Assembly: GCF_030381805.1 (NCBI RefSeq)
Contig: NZ_JAUDRH010000009.1
Span: 124,001 to 188,000 of the forward strand
From: Chlorogloeopsis sp. ULAP01
Lineage (GTDB): Bacteria > Cyanobacteriota > Cyanobacteriia > Cyanobacteriales > Nostocaceae
Reading direction: 5' to 3'
Length of the DNA stretch: 64,000 nucleotides
The translations under genes and the position numbers were made by a program. Positions 35,907 through 44,647 of the stretch are shown here, one piece after another. The number at the start of each line of letters is the position of its first letter. Positions within the stretch are counted from its first letter, which is position 1. The notes beneath the pieces are model-generated. The model ran no database searches and was not told where the DNA came from. It saw only the letters and a program-made list of their open reading frames with translations.

Positions 35907-37517
35907 ATGACTGAACTCAAACTGCGTATACAAGAGGGAAAGACAGAAAGAACGGTAACAGTTAACCAAAATGTTTTTACTATAGGTCGGTTGCCAGAAT
36001 GTGATTTATACTTACCTTTCGGAGGAGTGTCCCGTTGGCATGCTCGTTTGGTAAAAACTGTTGCCGGGGAATGGATGATTGAGGATATGGGCAGTAAAAA
36101 CGGCACGCAATTAAATGATCGCCTGGTGACTACTCCGCAACAGGTTCGTAACGGAGACATGATTTGGTTGGGAGATGTGAATGTTTTGGTGTTGTTAGGA
36201 GAGCCTGCGGCAACGGTGATGCCCAAGCAAGTTGACACAGGAGAACATAGAACTATTCTTCGTAATGTTAAACAATTACAAGAGCAATGGATACAGGCTG
36301 ACAGCCATAATGGTGATATCAGCAACAAAGACAAAAGTATCGCTCGCCTCAAAGATTTAGTAGATATAGCAAAGAATCTCTGTGCTGCTGCATCCATAGA
36401 AGAAATTTTCTCCCAAGTGCAAGAAGTAGTCTTTCGTTACTTAACCAGTATTGATCGCCTAGCATTGTTAATTGATGTCAGTGGTGGCGACAAACTAGAA
36501 TTGCTCAATTCTGCCACTAGAAATACTACTCAGCATGAATATCTACCGAATGATGGCAGTTGGATTAGTCGTAGTATCTGTCAAAAGGTATTCGAGGAAA
36601 AAGTTGCCATTCAAATTGCTGATGCCTTGTATGATGAACGTTTTGCCGGAGAACAAAGTATTTTGGTAAAAGGCATTCGTAGTGCAATGGCAGTGCCTTT
36701 GTGGGATGAAAATAAAGTGGTTGGCGTACTCTATGCCGATGCCCATCTTTCTTCTTATCATTGGGCTAAAGAAGGCGAAGAAGAACTCAGCTTTTTCTCA
36801 GCTTTGGCAAATATTGTGGCTTCTAGTGTTCAACGTTGGCTCTTGGCAGAAAAACTTAGAAGCGAAGAAGTAATTCGCCATCGATTAGAGCGCTACCACT
36901 CTCCAGCAGTCGTACAGCAGCTGATAGCTGTGGGAGCATTACCTGATGGGCGCTTGCCTCCACGCGAAAGTGAAATTAGTATTTTATTTGCCGATATTGT
37001 TGGTTTTACTGCTATCTCCGAACGTTTCAGCGCTACTCAAATTGCCGAATTACTAAATAATTTATTTGAGGAGATGCTGCAAGAGGTATTTGCCTACGGT
37101 GGCACTCTAGATAAATATATTGGCGATTGCATTATGACATTCTTTGGCGCTCCCGAACCGCAACCGGATCACGCTGATCGCGCTGTTGCCGTCGCTATGC
37201 GTATGCTTACTCGTCTTGAATATCTCAATGCCAGCAACTTTTGGCAAGAACCCTTACAGTTGAGAATCGCAATTAATAGCGGCAAGGCTGTTGTTGGAGA
37301 TGTCGGTTGTTCGCAAAGGGTAGACTATACTGCCTTAGGTGCAACAATTAATCTAGCAGCTCGCATGGAAGCGGTTTGCCCTCCCGGAGAGTGTGTTGTA
37401 AGTGAAGCCACCTACAAAATGCTTTCTCAACCTTCATACTTCCAGGAGATGGGAGATTATAGTTTTAAAGGTATAAATAGATTAGTTAAGGTTTATCAGA
37501 CTAAGTTGCATTCATAG
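35907..37517 (+). CDS. adenylate cyclase with FHA and GAF domains (class IIIb type)
   Basis: A 536-residue soluble protein. An FHA domain occupies about 1-95 (FTIGRLPECDLYL, SRWHARL, DMGSKNGTQLND), a GAF domain about 150-310 and a class III cyclase homology domain about 345-530. Metal-binding aspartates are in ILFADIVGFTAISE and DKYIGDCIMTFFG. The adenine-selecting Lys is in LDKY, and VDYTALG has Thr in place of the canonical Asp, the mark of class IIIb, often bicarbonate-responsive, adenylate cyclases. The transition-state Asn and Arg are in NLAARM. It should make cAMP under control of a GAF ligand and phosphothreonine partner. The layout resembles Anabaena CyaD, but identity is not certain. 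Confidence 0.9.
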   Translation: MTELKLRIQEGKTERTVTVNQNVFTIGRLPECDLYLPFGGVSRWHARLVKTVAGEWMIEDMGSKNGTQLNDRLVTTPQQVRNGDMIWLGDVNVLVLLGEPAATVMPKQVDTGEHRTILRNVKQLQEQWIQADSHNGDISNKDKSIARLKDLVDIAKNLCAAASIEEIFSQVQEVVFRYLTSIDRLALLIDVSGGDKLELLNSATRNTTQHEYLPNDGSWISRSICQKVFEEKVAIQIADALYDERFAGEQSILVKGIRSAMAVPLWDENKVVGVLYADAHLSSYHWAKEGEEELSFFSALANIVASSVQRWLLAEKLRSEEVIRHRLERYHSPAVVQQLIAVGALPDGRLPPRESEISILFADIVGFTAISERFSATQIAELLNNLFEEMLQEVFAYGGTLDKYIGDCIMTFFGAPEPQPDHADRAVAVAMRMLTRLEYLNASNFWQEPLQLRIAINSGKAVVGDVGCSQRVDYTALGATINLAARMEAVCPPGECVVSEATYKMLSQPSYFQEMGDYSFKGINRLVKVYQTKLHS

Positions 37518-37518
37518 T

Positions 37519-37573
37519 TAATAGTCATTAGTCCTCTGTCCTTTACTAATGACCAATGACTATTGACAAATGA
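37519..37573. repeat. STRR heptamer repeats
   Basis: Units of the AATGACT / AGTCATT type in both orientations (TAATAGTCATTAGTCC, then ACTAATGACCAATGACTATT) follow the cyclase stop codon and can form a long imperfect hairpin. Confidence 0.8.
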
Positions 37574-37748
37574 CTAATCAATATATTTACTTACTTATTT
37601 GTATCTTTGATTGCATTTATTTTGCGAAAGATTAACAACTGAAAAATAAGCCTGTTCTGAAAGTCTAGAATTGGGTGGTAGCTTACTCCTGGAATGTGTT
37701 ATCACCATTAAGCTACCGCAAGCTATCTTTATAACGGGAGGATAGGCA

Positions 37749-39116
37749 ATGGGTATCGCCACTACTAATCCCGCTACAGGGGAGTTGCTCAAAACCTTTG
37801 AGCCGCACAAAGACCAAGAAATAGCAACTAAACTCGATTTAGCACAACAGGCTTTTGAGCATTACCGCAAAACCAGTTTTCAACAAAAATCGGGCTGGAT
37901 GCAAAAAGCTGCTGAAATTTTGGAGCAACAAAAGGCAGACTTTGCCAAAATCATGACGCTGGAAATGGGCAAGACTTACAATAGCGCGATCGCTGAAGTC
38001 GAAAAGTGTGCCTGGGTTTGTCGTTACTACGCTGAACACGCTGCCCAATTTCTTGCTGATGTCTATGTAGAAACCGATGCTAGTAAAAGCTTTATTAAGT
38101 ACCAGCCACTAGGTGTGATTCTCGCGATTATGCCTTGGAATTTTCCCTTCTGGCAAGTATTCCGCTTTGTTGCACCCGCATTAATGGCAGGAAATGTTGG
38201 TTTGCTCAAACACGCCTCCAATGTGCCGCAGTGTGCCTTGGCAATAGAGGAAATTATCCAAGGTGCTGGTTTTCCCCAAGGCGTATTTCAAACTTTATTA
38301 ATAGGTGCTGATAAAATTGCTGATTTAATTACTGATGAGCGCATTAAAGCTGCTACTTTAACCGGCAGCGAACTAGCAGGCGCAAGTTTAGCAGCAGCAG
38401 CAGGAAAACAAATTAAGAAAACAGTTCTAGAATTGGGAGGCAGCGATCCATTTATCGTGTTAGAAAGTGCTGACTTAGAAGCAGCAGTTGCCACAGCCAC
38501 TACAGCGCGAATGCTCAATAACGGGCAATCTTGTATTGCAGCGAAACGTTTTATTGTCCAAGAAGCGATCGCAGATAAATTTGAAAAACTACTGCTAGAA
38601 AAATACCAAGCGCTGAAAATTGGCGATCCTATGCAACCAGACACCGATATCGGGCCACTGGCAACACCTAGCATTCTCCATGATTTAGACCAACAAGTAC
38701 AAACCTGTGTCAAATCCGGAGCAAAAATTCTCATCGGTGGAGAAGCTTTAGCAGATCATCCCGGTAACTTCTATCCACCAACAATAGTTACTGAGCTTTC
38801 TCCCGACAGCGCGATCGCCCAAGAAGAATTTTTTGGCCCAGTGGCGTTGTTATTCCGTATACCCAACCTTGATGAGGCTATTAAACTAGCAAATGCCACA
38901 CCCTTTGGCTTAGGTGCAAGCGCTTGGACTACCAACTCCCAAGAACAACAGCGTTTAATAGACGAAATCGAAGCAGGTGCCGTATTTATCAACGGCATGG
39001 TTAAATCCGATCCACGCATTTCCTTTGGCGGCATTAAGCGTTCTGGGTATGGCAGGGAATTGGGTATCCACGGTATCCATGAATTCGTCAATATTAAAAC
39101 GGTGTGGGTTAAGTAA
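37749..39116 (+). CDS. gabD: NAD(P)-dependent succinate-semialdehyde dehydrogenase
   Basis: A 455-residue aldehyde dehydrogenase. The start ATG at 37749 follows a good site (GGGAGGATAGGCA). Motifs: MPWNFPFWQVFRF, the general-base Glu in LELGGSDPF, the catalytic Cys in NNGQSCIAAKRF, and C-terminal RISFGGIKRSGYGRELG. Length (about 455) and sequence fit the short SSADH/Sad group. With the adjacent decarboxylase it converts 2-oxoglutarate through succinic semialdehyde to succinate, closing the cyanobacterial TCA cycle. The partner starts 171 bp downstream, after a STRR. Confidence 0.93.
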   Translation: MGIATTNPATGELLKTFEPHKDQEIATKLDLAQQAFEHYRKTSFQQKSGWMQKAAEILEQQKADFAKIMTLEMGKTYNSAIAEVEKCAWVCRYYAEHAAQFLADVYVETDASKSFIKYQPLGVILAIMPWNFPFWQVFRFVAPALMAGNVGLLKHASNVPQCALAIEEIIQGAGFPQGVFQTLLIGADKIADLITDERIKAATLTGSELAGASLAAAAGKQIKKTVLELGGSDPFIVLESADLEAAVATATTARMLNNGQSCIAAKRFIVQEAIADKFEKLLLEKYQALKIGDPMQPDTDIGPLATPSILHDLDQQVQTCVKSGAKILIGGEALADHPGNFYPPTIVTELSPDSAIAQEEFFGPVALLFRIPNLDEAIKLANATPFGLGASAWTTNSQEQQRLIDEIEAGAVFINGMVKSDPRISFGGIKRSGYGRELGIHGIHEFVNIKTVWVK

Positions 39117-39268
39117 TGGGGTATTGGGGACTGGTGATTGGGGATTGGGAAGAAGAAAGACGCGGGGACAAAAAGACACGGGGACGCAAAGAAAGATTTT
39201 CTCCTTGCCTTCCCCTTCCCTGCTTACTTCCTAGTCCCTAGTCCCCAGCCCCTAGTCCCTAGTTGTCG
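39117..39268. repeat. STRR repeats, head-to-head
   Basis: Purine-strand units (GGGGACTGGTGATTGGGGATT) from 39117 are followed by complementary pyrimidine-rich units (CCTAGTCCCTAGTCCCCAG) to about 39262. Heptamer periodicity is clear in the right half. It fills the spacer between the two TCA-bypass genes. Confidence 0.85.
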
Positions 39269-39287
39269 CTACTGAGGAATTTATTAA

Positions 39288-40931
39288 ATGAATACAGCAG
39301 AATTATTAGTACAATGTTTAGAAAATGAAGGGGTAGAATATGTTTTCGGACTCCCTGGCGAAGAGAACCTGCACGTTTTAGAAGCGCTTAAACACTCTTC
39401 GGTTCAATTTATTACCACCCGCCACGAACAAGGTGCGGCATTCATGGCGGATGTCTATGGACGCCTCACCGGGAAAGCAGGAGTTTGTCTTTCAACATTA
39501 GGGCCGGGAGCTACAAACTTGATGACAGGGGTAGCGGATGCTAACCTTGATCGTGCGCCATTAGTAGCAATTACTGGGCAAGTCGGAACAGATCGAATGC
39601 ACATCGAATCCCATCAATATTTAGATTTGGTGGCAATGTTTGCCCCGGTAACAAAATGGAACAAACAAATTGTTAGGCCGAGTATTACACCCGAAGTTGT
39701 ACGCAAAGCATTTAAGCTGGCACAAAGCGAAAAACCAGGCGCAGTTCACATTGACTTACCAGAAAATATTGCTGCCATGCTTGTAGAAGGCAAACCTTTA
39801 CACAAGCACAATGTCGAAAAGACTTATGCCTCTTTTGCCAGTATTAGATCGGCTGCTGCAATAATTTCCCAAGCTGTTAACCCAATTATTTTAGTAGGAA
39901 ATGGTGCGATTCGCGCTCAAGCTAGTGACGCTGTTACCCAATTTGCCACTCAGCTAAATATGCCGGTTGCCAATACTTTCATGGGCAAAGGTGTGATTCC
40001 CTATACTCATCCTTTAGCTTTATGGGCGGTAGGATTGCAGCAGCGCGACTTTATTACTTGTGGCTTTGATAATACCGATTTAGTAATTGCTATTGGCTAT
40101 GATTTGATTGAATTTTCTCCAAAAAGATGGAATCCCGATGGCAAGATTCCGATTGTCCACATTGCTGCTACCCCAGCAGAAATTGATAGTAGTTATATTC
40201 CTAATGTAGAAGTAGTAGGAGATATTTCTGATTCTCTCTATGAAATTTTAAAGGTAGCAGATCGCCAAGGAAAATCAAATCCCTATGCCATCAGCCTACG
40301 GTCAAATATTCGCGGTGATTACGAACAATATTCAAATGATGGTGATTTTCCCATTAAGCCGCAAAAATTAATTTACGACTTGCGGCAAGTCATGGGCCCG
40401 GAAGATATCGTGATTTCTGATGTAGGCGCTCACAAAATGTGGATAGCCCGTCACTATCATTGTTATAGTCCCAATACTTGTATTATTTCTAATGGATTTG
40501 CAGCAATGGGTATTGCCATTCCCGGCGCGATCGCAGCCAAATTGGTTTATCCTGATCGCAAAGTTGTAGCTGCAACTGGCGATGGTGGCTTTATGATGAA
40601 TTGCCAGGAATTAGAAACTGCTTTACGTGTTGGTACTGCCTTTGTCACCTTAATTTTTAATGATGGTGGGTATGGCTTAATCGAGTGGAAACAGGAAAAT
40701 CAATTTGGTAAAGGTAACTCATCCTTCGTGCATTTTGGCAATCCCGATTTTGTCAAGTTTGCTGAAAGTATGGGTTTAAAGGGTTACCGCGTAGAAGCTG
40801 CTACCGATTTAGTTCCCATTCTTAAAGAAGCCCTCGCTCAAGATGTTCCAGCAGTCATCGATTGTCCTGTAGACTATCGAGAAAATATTCGTTTTACACA
40901 AAAAGCTGGTGAGTTGAATTGTGCATTGTAG
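39288..40931 (+). CDS. 2-oxoglutarate decarboxylase (ThDP enzyme, acetolactate synthase-like)
   Basis: A 547-residue thiamine-diphosphate enzyme resembling acetolactate synthase large subunits: the proton-relay Glu in TTRHEQGAAFMADVYGRLTG, LGPGATNLMTGVADA, a middle dinucleotide-like domain, and the ThDP/Mg motif ATGDGGFMMNCQELE-N. Its position directly after SSADH matches the arrangement described in Synechococcus sp. PCC 7002, where this homologue is a 2-oxoglutarate decarboxylase making succinic semialdehyde. Automatic annotation as IlvB is therefore probably wrong, and no ilvN regulatory subunit is adjacent. Confidence 0.88.
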   Translation: MNTAELLVQCLENEGVEYVFGLPGEENLHVLEALKHSSVQFITTRHEQGAAFMADVYGRLTGKAGVCLSTLGPGATNLMTGVADANLDRAPLVAITGQVGTDRMHIESHQYLDLVAMFAPVTKWNKQIVRPSITPEVVRKAFKLAQSEKPGAVHIDLPENIAAMLVEGKPLHKHNVEKTYASFASIRSAAAIISQAVNPIILVGNGAIRAQASDAVTQFATQLNMPVANTFMGKGVIPYTHPLALWAVGLQQRDFITCGFDNTDLVIAIGYDLIEFSPKRWNPDGKIPIVHIAATPAEIDSSYIPNVEVVGDISDSLYEILKVADRQGKSNPYAISLRSNIRGDYEQYSNDGDFPIKPQKLIYDLRQVMGPEDIVISDVGAHKMWIARHYHCYSPNTCIISNGFAAMGIAIPGAIAAKLVYPDRKVVAATGDGGFMMNCQELETALRVGTAFVTLIFNDGGYGLIEWKQENQFGKGNSSFVHFGNPDFVKFAESMGLKGYRVEAATDLVPILKEALAQDVPAVIDCPVDYRENIRFTQKAGELNCAL

Positions 40932-40985
40932 GCAACAAATGATCTAAATTTAAGGGTGTAAGGAATCCACTACATCCATTCTAAA

Positions 40986-41041
40986 AAGACGGCGAGAAAA
41001 CCCATTAATTCTACGAATGGGATTAATTCACTCGCCGTCTT
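40986..41041. terminator. long stem-loop after the 2-oxoglutarate decarboxylase gene
   Basis: AAGACGGCGAG (40986-40996) pairs perfectly with CTCGCCGTCTT (41031-41041). The loop holds a second inverted repeat (CCCATT / AATGGG). There is no strong T-run, so it may be a terminator of unusual form, an RNA-stabilising structure or a dispersed repeat. Confidence 0.6.
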
Positions 41042-41136
41042 ATTCATTAGTCAATAGTCATTTACCCTTTGTTGCTAGTGCGTAGCCGCGTTATACCAAT
41101 TCTCTAAAATTTTACTATACATCAATCTCCGCGTCT

Positions 41137-41412
41137 GGTTGTCTGGGCATCCCCCTTCGGGTGCTCTACCTTGAAGCCCTTCGGGTTCGTCAGTTCCTTT
41201 ATGCCGGGAGACCCTTTCACCAGTCACCTGTGGAGGAGGACAGTCCGTTGCCCAGAGAAGCGCCGTGCGGGGGTTCCCCCCAACCCCACTCCGTGGGGGC
41301 CCCAAAGCCCCCTGTTGGGGCGACTTCGGAGGGTCTCCCCCGTTGTAGGAACTGTCCGTTGGAAACCCTACCAAGAGCGCTGGCTCACCACCGCAGTGGC
41401 TCACCGCGTCAT
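41137..41412. repeat. GC-rich dispersed repeat island upstream of psbA
   Basis: About 275 bp, much richer in GC than its surroundings, packed with short stems: CCCCCTTCGGG, GAAGCCCTTCGGGTTC, CCCCACTCCGTGGGG, GCCCCCTGTTGGGGC. Its right end (AAGAGCGCTGGCTCACCACC-type sequence) recurs in reverse orientation at about 57070-57125, showing a dispersed repeat family. Open frames through it on both strands are not believable genes. Confidence 0.8.
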
Positions 41413-41721
41413 TATCTGTAACCGCCTTTTGGAGAATTAGTATTAGTTAGACATTCGTATCTTGTAATTGATTAACAGAGCCAGAGTACTTAGTTCTCGT
41501 TACCATATTGAACTCGGTAACGAGGATTTCGAGGCTTTGCCTCCAGGCTCTTGGTAGAAGTGCAAGATGTAATACCATTTTGGATTTTGGATTGGGAATC
41601 GCTTTGGTATGTTTGGGTTGTATCAATGCATCTGTTTAATAATCAGTATTATTTGTTACGCTTTTTATTTTTAAATTAGTAAAACTTATAACATTTATTA
41701 GTTTTACAAAACTTAAACATC

Positions 41722-41751
41722 TTGATTAACTTTTGTAAACTAATGTAAAGT
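41722..41751 (+). promoter_or_regulatory. possible psbA promoter
   Basis: TTGATT (41722-41727) and TAAAGT (41746-41751), 18 bp apart, lie about 67 bp before the psbA ATG and resemble the sigma-70 psbA promoters of cyanobacteria. Hexamers are imperfect, and the assignment is by position. Confidence 0.35.
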
Positions 41752-41817
41752 GATACTCACAGGCAAACAAACAAGCGCCTGATTCATAAATCAAAAAATC
41801 ATCGCACTCATAGAATC

Positions 41818-42900
41818 ATGACAGCAACCCTACAACAGCGCAAAAGCGCCAACATATGGGAGCAGTTCTGTGAATTCATCACCAGCACCGAAAACCGCCT
41901 ATACATCGGCTGGTTCGGCGTACTGATGATTCCAACCCTCCTCGCAGCAACAACCTGCTTCATCATCGCCTTCATCGCAGCACCACCAGTAGACATCGAT
42001 GGCATCCGCGAGCCAGTAGCAGGCTCCTTAATGTACGGAAACAACATCATCTCCGGTGCAGTAGTACCTTCCTCCAACGCCATTGGTTTGCACTTCTACC
42101 CAATTTGGGAAGCAGCATCCTTAGACGAGTGGTTGTACAATGGTGGTCCTTACCAGTTGGTAATCTTCCACTTCTTGATCGGCGTATTCTGCTACCTCGG
42201 TCGTGAGTGGGAACTGAGCTACCGCTTAGGAATGCGTCCTTGGATTGCCGTAGCTTACTCTGCACCAGTCGCAGCAGCAACCGCAGTCTTCTTGATCTAC
42301 CCCTTAGGACAAGGCTCCTTCTCAGACGGAATGCCTTTGGGTATCTCTGGAACCTTCAACTTCATGTTGGTATTCCAAGCCGAGCACAACATCCTCATGC
42401 ACCCCTTCCACCAACTAGGTGTAGCAGGTGTATTCGGTGGTAGCTTGTTCAGCGCAATGCACGGAAGTTTGGTAACCTCTTCTCTGGTACGTGAAACCAC
42501 CGAAACCGAATCTCAAAACTACGGTTACAAGTTCGGTCAGGAAGAAGAAACCTACAACATCGTAGCTGCTCACGGTTACTTCGGTCGCTTGATTTTCCAA
42601 TACGCTTCTTTCAACAACAGCCGCAGCTTGCACTTCTTCTTGGCAGCTTGGCCTGTAATTGGAATCTGGTTCACCGCTCTGGGCATCAGCACCATGGCAT
42701 TCAACCTGAATGGTTTCAACTTCAACCAGTCTGTGATTGATTCCCAAGGTCACGTCATCAACACCTGGGCTGACATCATCAACCGCGCTAACTTGGGTAT
42801 GGAAGTCATGCACGAGCGCAATGCTCACAACTTCCCTCTCGATTTGGCTGCTGCTGAATCTGCCCCTGTTGCTATCAGCGCTCCTGCTATCAACGGTTAA
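41818..42900 (+). CDS. psbA: photosystem II D1 protein (E130, high-light type)
   Basis: A 360-residue D1 reaction-centre protein with five membrane helices. Key residues are all at standard positions: Tyr161 (YZ), Asp170, Glu189 and His190, with C-terminal HERNAHNFPLDLA ligands to the Mn cluster and a cleavable tail after Ala344 (PLDLA/AAES) removed by CtpA. Residue 130 is Glu (GREWELS), the mark of high-light D1:2 forms, where Gln marks the low-light form. The 3' half of the gene has ordinary codons, while the 5' third strongly favours C-ending codons. Several psbA copies are expected in such genomes. Confidence 0.98.
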   Translation: MTATLQQRKSANIWEQFCEFITSTENRLYIGWFGVLMIPTLLAATTCFIIAFIAAPPVDIDGIREPVAGSLMYGNNIISGAVVPSSNAIGLHFYPIWEAASLDEWLYNGGPYQLVIFHFLIGVFCYLGREWELSYRLGMRPWIAVAYSAPVAAATAVFLIYPLGQGSFSDGMPLGISGTFNFMLVFQAEHNILMHPFHQLGVAGVFGGSLFSAMHGSLVTSSLVRETTETESQNYGYKFGQEEETYNIVAAHGYFGRLIFQYASFNNSRSLHFFLAAWPVIGIWFTALGISTMAFNLNGFNFNQSVIDSQGHVINTWADIINRANLGMEVMHERNAHNFPLDLAAAESAPVAISAPAING

Positions 42901-42930
42901 TTTTCTCACCCTGTCTAGATAGATAATCGA

Positions 42931-42959
42931 GCGCCTCTCCATAAGGAGGGGCGCTTTTT
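42931..42959 (+). terminator. rho-independent terminator of psbA
   Basis: GCGCCTCTCC-ATAA-GGAGGGGCGC forms a 10-bp stem (one G-U pair) at 42931-42954, followed directly by TTTTT. It is 30 bp after the psbA stop codon. Confidence 0.9.
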
Positions 42960-43076
42960 AGTTTTAAGAGTACTAGTCTGAAATTATATTTTTTTGTCAA
43001 AATCAAACAAAAATTCTCCTCTTTAGTTCAAGATTGAAAAAACAATAGGCTGTGTTCATCCCTGGAGAAAATAGTG

Positions 43077-44519
43077 ATGAGCTTCTTTAACAAGTTAGAA
43101 GCGGCGATCGCCCAAAACCAGAGCTTTCTGTTTGTGGGACTTGACCCCAATCCAGAGATGATGCCTAGCCACTATAACAGTCGAGAAGATGACATCATCC
43201 AAAGTTTACGTGACTGGCTACAATTTGCGATCGCACAAACAGCTGATCTTGTCTGTGCCTACAAGCCTACTCTTGGGTTTTATGAAGCGCTAGGTGCGCC
43301 AGGAATAGAACTTCTGCAACAAACACTCGCAGCAATTCCATCTCATATCCCAGTCATTTTAGATGCCAAACATAGTGACTTAAACACCAGTACTCTCTTT
43401 GCTCGAATAGTCTTTGAACAGTGGCAAGTAGATGCTGTTACCCTTAATCCTTACGTTGGACAAGATCACGTAGCCCCATTTTTGGTTTATCCGGGCAAAG
43501 CAGTTTTTGTGTTGTGTTGTACGTCTAATCCGGCAGCAGGTAAGTTGCAGAAATATCCGACATCAGATTCTCCGCTCTATTTACAAGTTGTCAAAGAAGC
43601 CAGAAATTGGGGTACTCCAGAGCAATTGGGGCTGGAAGTTGGCACAACAGAACCAGAAGTCTTAGCAAAAGTGCGATCGCTCGCTCCCGAACGGCTGATC
43701 ATGTCTCGAAGCATCTGGCAAGAAAGCACAGACTTGAGTCAAATTTTGAGATCTGGACTAGATGGCAACAGCGAAGGTTTAATTATTCCTATTCCCCAAG
43801 ATTGGTTAAGCCTTGAAGAACCAGCACAGCTAATTAGATCTCTGCGTGAAAAAGTGAATCAAACCAGAAGCCAAATTACTTTCTCTGGTTCCACCTGTGA
43901 TTTGTGGCTATCTAATGTTTGTACGTTGAACGGACACCCTCATCTAGACTTGATTTTGCAGCTCTACGACATCGGCTGCATTCTATTTGGTAACTTTGTC
44001 CAAGCTTCGGGAGACACATTCCCTTATTACATTGATCTGCGCAAAATTATTTCTAATCCCCAAATCTTTCATAAAATTTTGAATGCTTATGCCGAGATTC
44101 TCAAAGAACTTAGCTTTGATCGAATTGCTGGTATTCCTTACGGCTCTTTACCAACTGCCACGGGGCTGGCGCTACATTTAAATTACCCAATGATTTTTCC
44201 GCGCAAAGAAGTCAAAGCCCATGGAACACGACGAGTGATTGAGGGAAACTATCAGCCAGGAGAAACAATCGTAGTCGTAGATGATATTCTAATTAGCGGT
44301 AAAAGCGCAATGGAAGGGGCAGAAAAAATCAAATCTGTTGGCTTACGCGTACAGGACATTGTGGTGTTTCTGGATCATGAAAAAGGAGTTAAAGACAGAT
44401 TGCAGGATAATGGCTACCGGGCGCATTCGGTGCTGACAATTTCTGAAATTACAGAAACGCTATACCAAGCAGGGCGCATCAATAAGGAACAATTTCAGAT
44501 GCTAGCTCAGGTTCATTAA
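43077..44519 (+). CDS. pyrFE: bifunctional OMP decarboxylase / orotate phosphoribosyltransferase (PyrF-PyrE fusion)
   Basis: A 480-residue fusion of the last two steps of UMP synthesis. The ATG at 43077 is preferred over GTG at 43074, with GGAGA eight bases upstream. The N-terminal half is an OMP decarboxylase of the type II group (FVGLDPNPEMMP, YKPTLGFYEA, LDAKHSDLNTST holding the Lys-Asp catalytic array). The C-terminal half, from about 265, is an orotate PRTase (SFDRIAGIPYGSLPTATGLAL, and the PRPP loop ETIVVVDDILISGKSA). The order is decarboxylase first, the reverse of the animal UMP synthase fusion. Confidence 0.95.
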   Translation: MSFFNKLEAAIAQNQSFLFVGLDPNPEMMPSHYNSREDDIIQSLRDWLQFAIAQTADLVCAYKPTLGFYEALGAPGIELLQQTLAAIPSHIPVILDAKHSDLNTSTLFARIVFEQWQVDAVTLNPYVGQDHVAPFLVYPGKAVFVLCCTSNPAAGKLQKYPTSDSPLYLQVVKEARNWGTPEQLGLEVGTTEPEVLAKVRSLAPERLIMSRSIWQESTDLSQILRSGLDGNSEGLIIPIPQDWLSLEEPAQLIRSLREKVNQTRSQITFSGSTCDLWLSNVCTLNGHPHLDLILQLYDIGCILFGNFVQASGDTFPYYIDLRKIISNPQIFHKILNAYAEILKELSFDRIAGIPYGSLPTATGLALHLNYPMIFPRKEVKAHGTRRVIEGNYQPGETIVVVDDILISGKSAMEGAEKIKSVGLRVQDIVVFLDHEKGVKDRLQDNGYRAHSVLTISEITETLYQAGRINKEQFQMLAQVH

Positions 44520-44647
44520 GTATTTGCTATGAACAATTTGAAAAATGATTAAGGGCAGATGGAAATCTGAAACGTTTATTTAATAAGTGTTTCAAAATTC
44601 AAAATCGTATTAAACTTAATCTAAAAACGCTAATTATGATGGCAAAA

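Noticed and set aside
35783..36397. 204-codon minus-strand frame
   Set aside because: Antisense to the FHA domain of the cyclase gene; no motif, and the plus-strand domain is clear.
39288..40931. IlvB acetolactate synthase
   Set aside because: The neighbouring SSADH and absence of IlvN fit 2-oxoglutarate decarboxylase better.
41137..41412. GC-rich folded island considered as an rRNA or tmRNA fragment
   Set aside because: No rRNA core sequences or tRNA-like ends; it matches dispersed hairpin repeats and a second copy at 57 kb.
41075..41440. Overlapping open frames on both strands through the repeat island
   Set aside because: They are created by GC-rich hairpin repeats; composition is Pro/Gly/Arg-rich with no domain.
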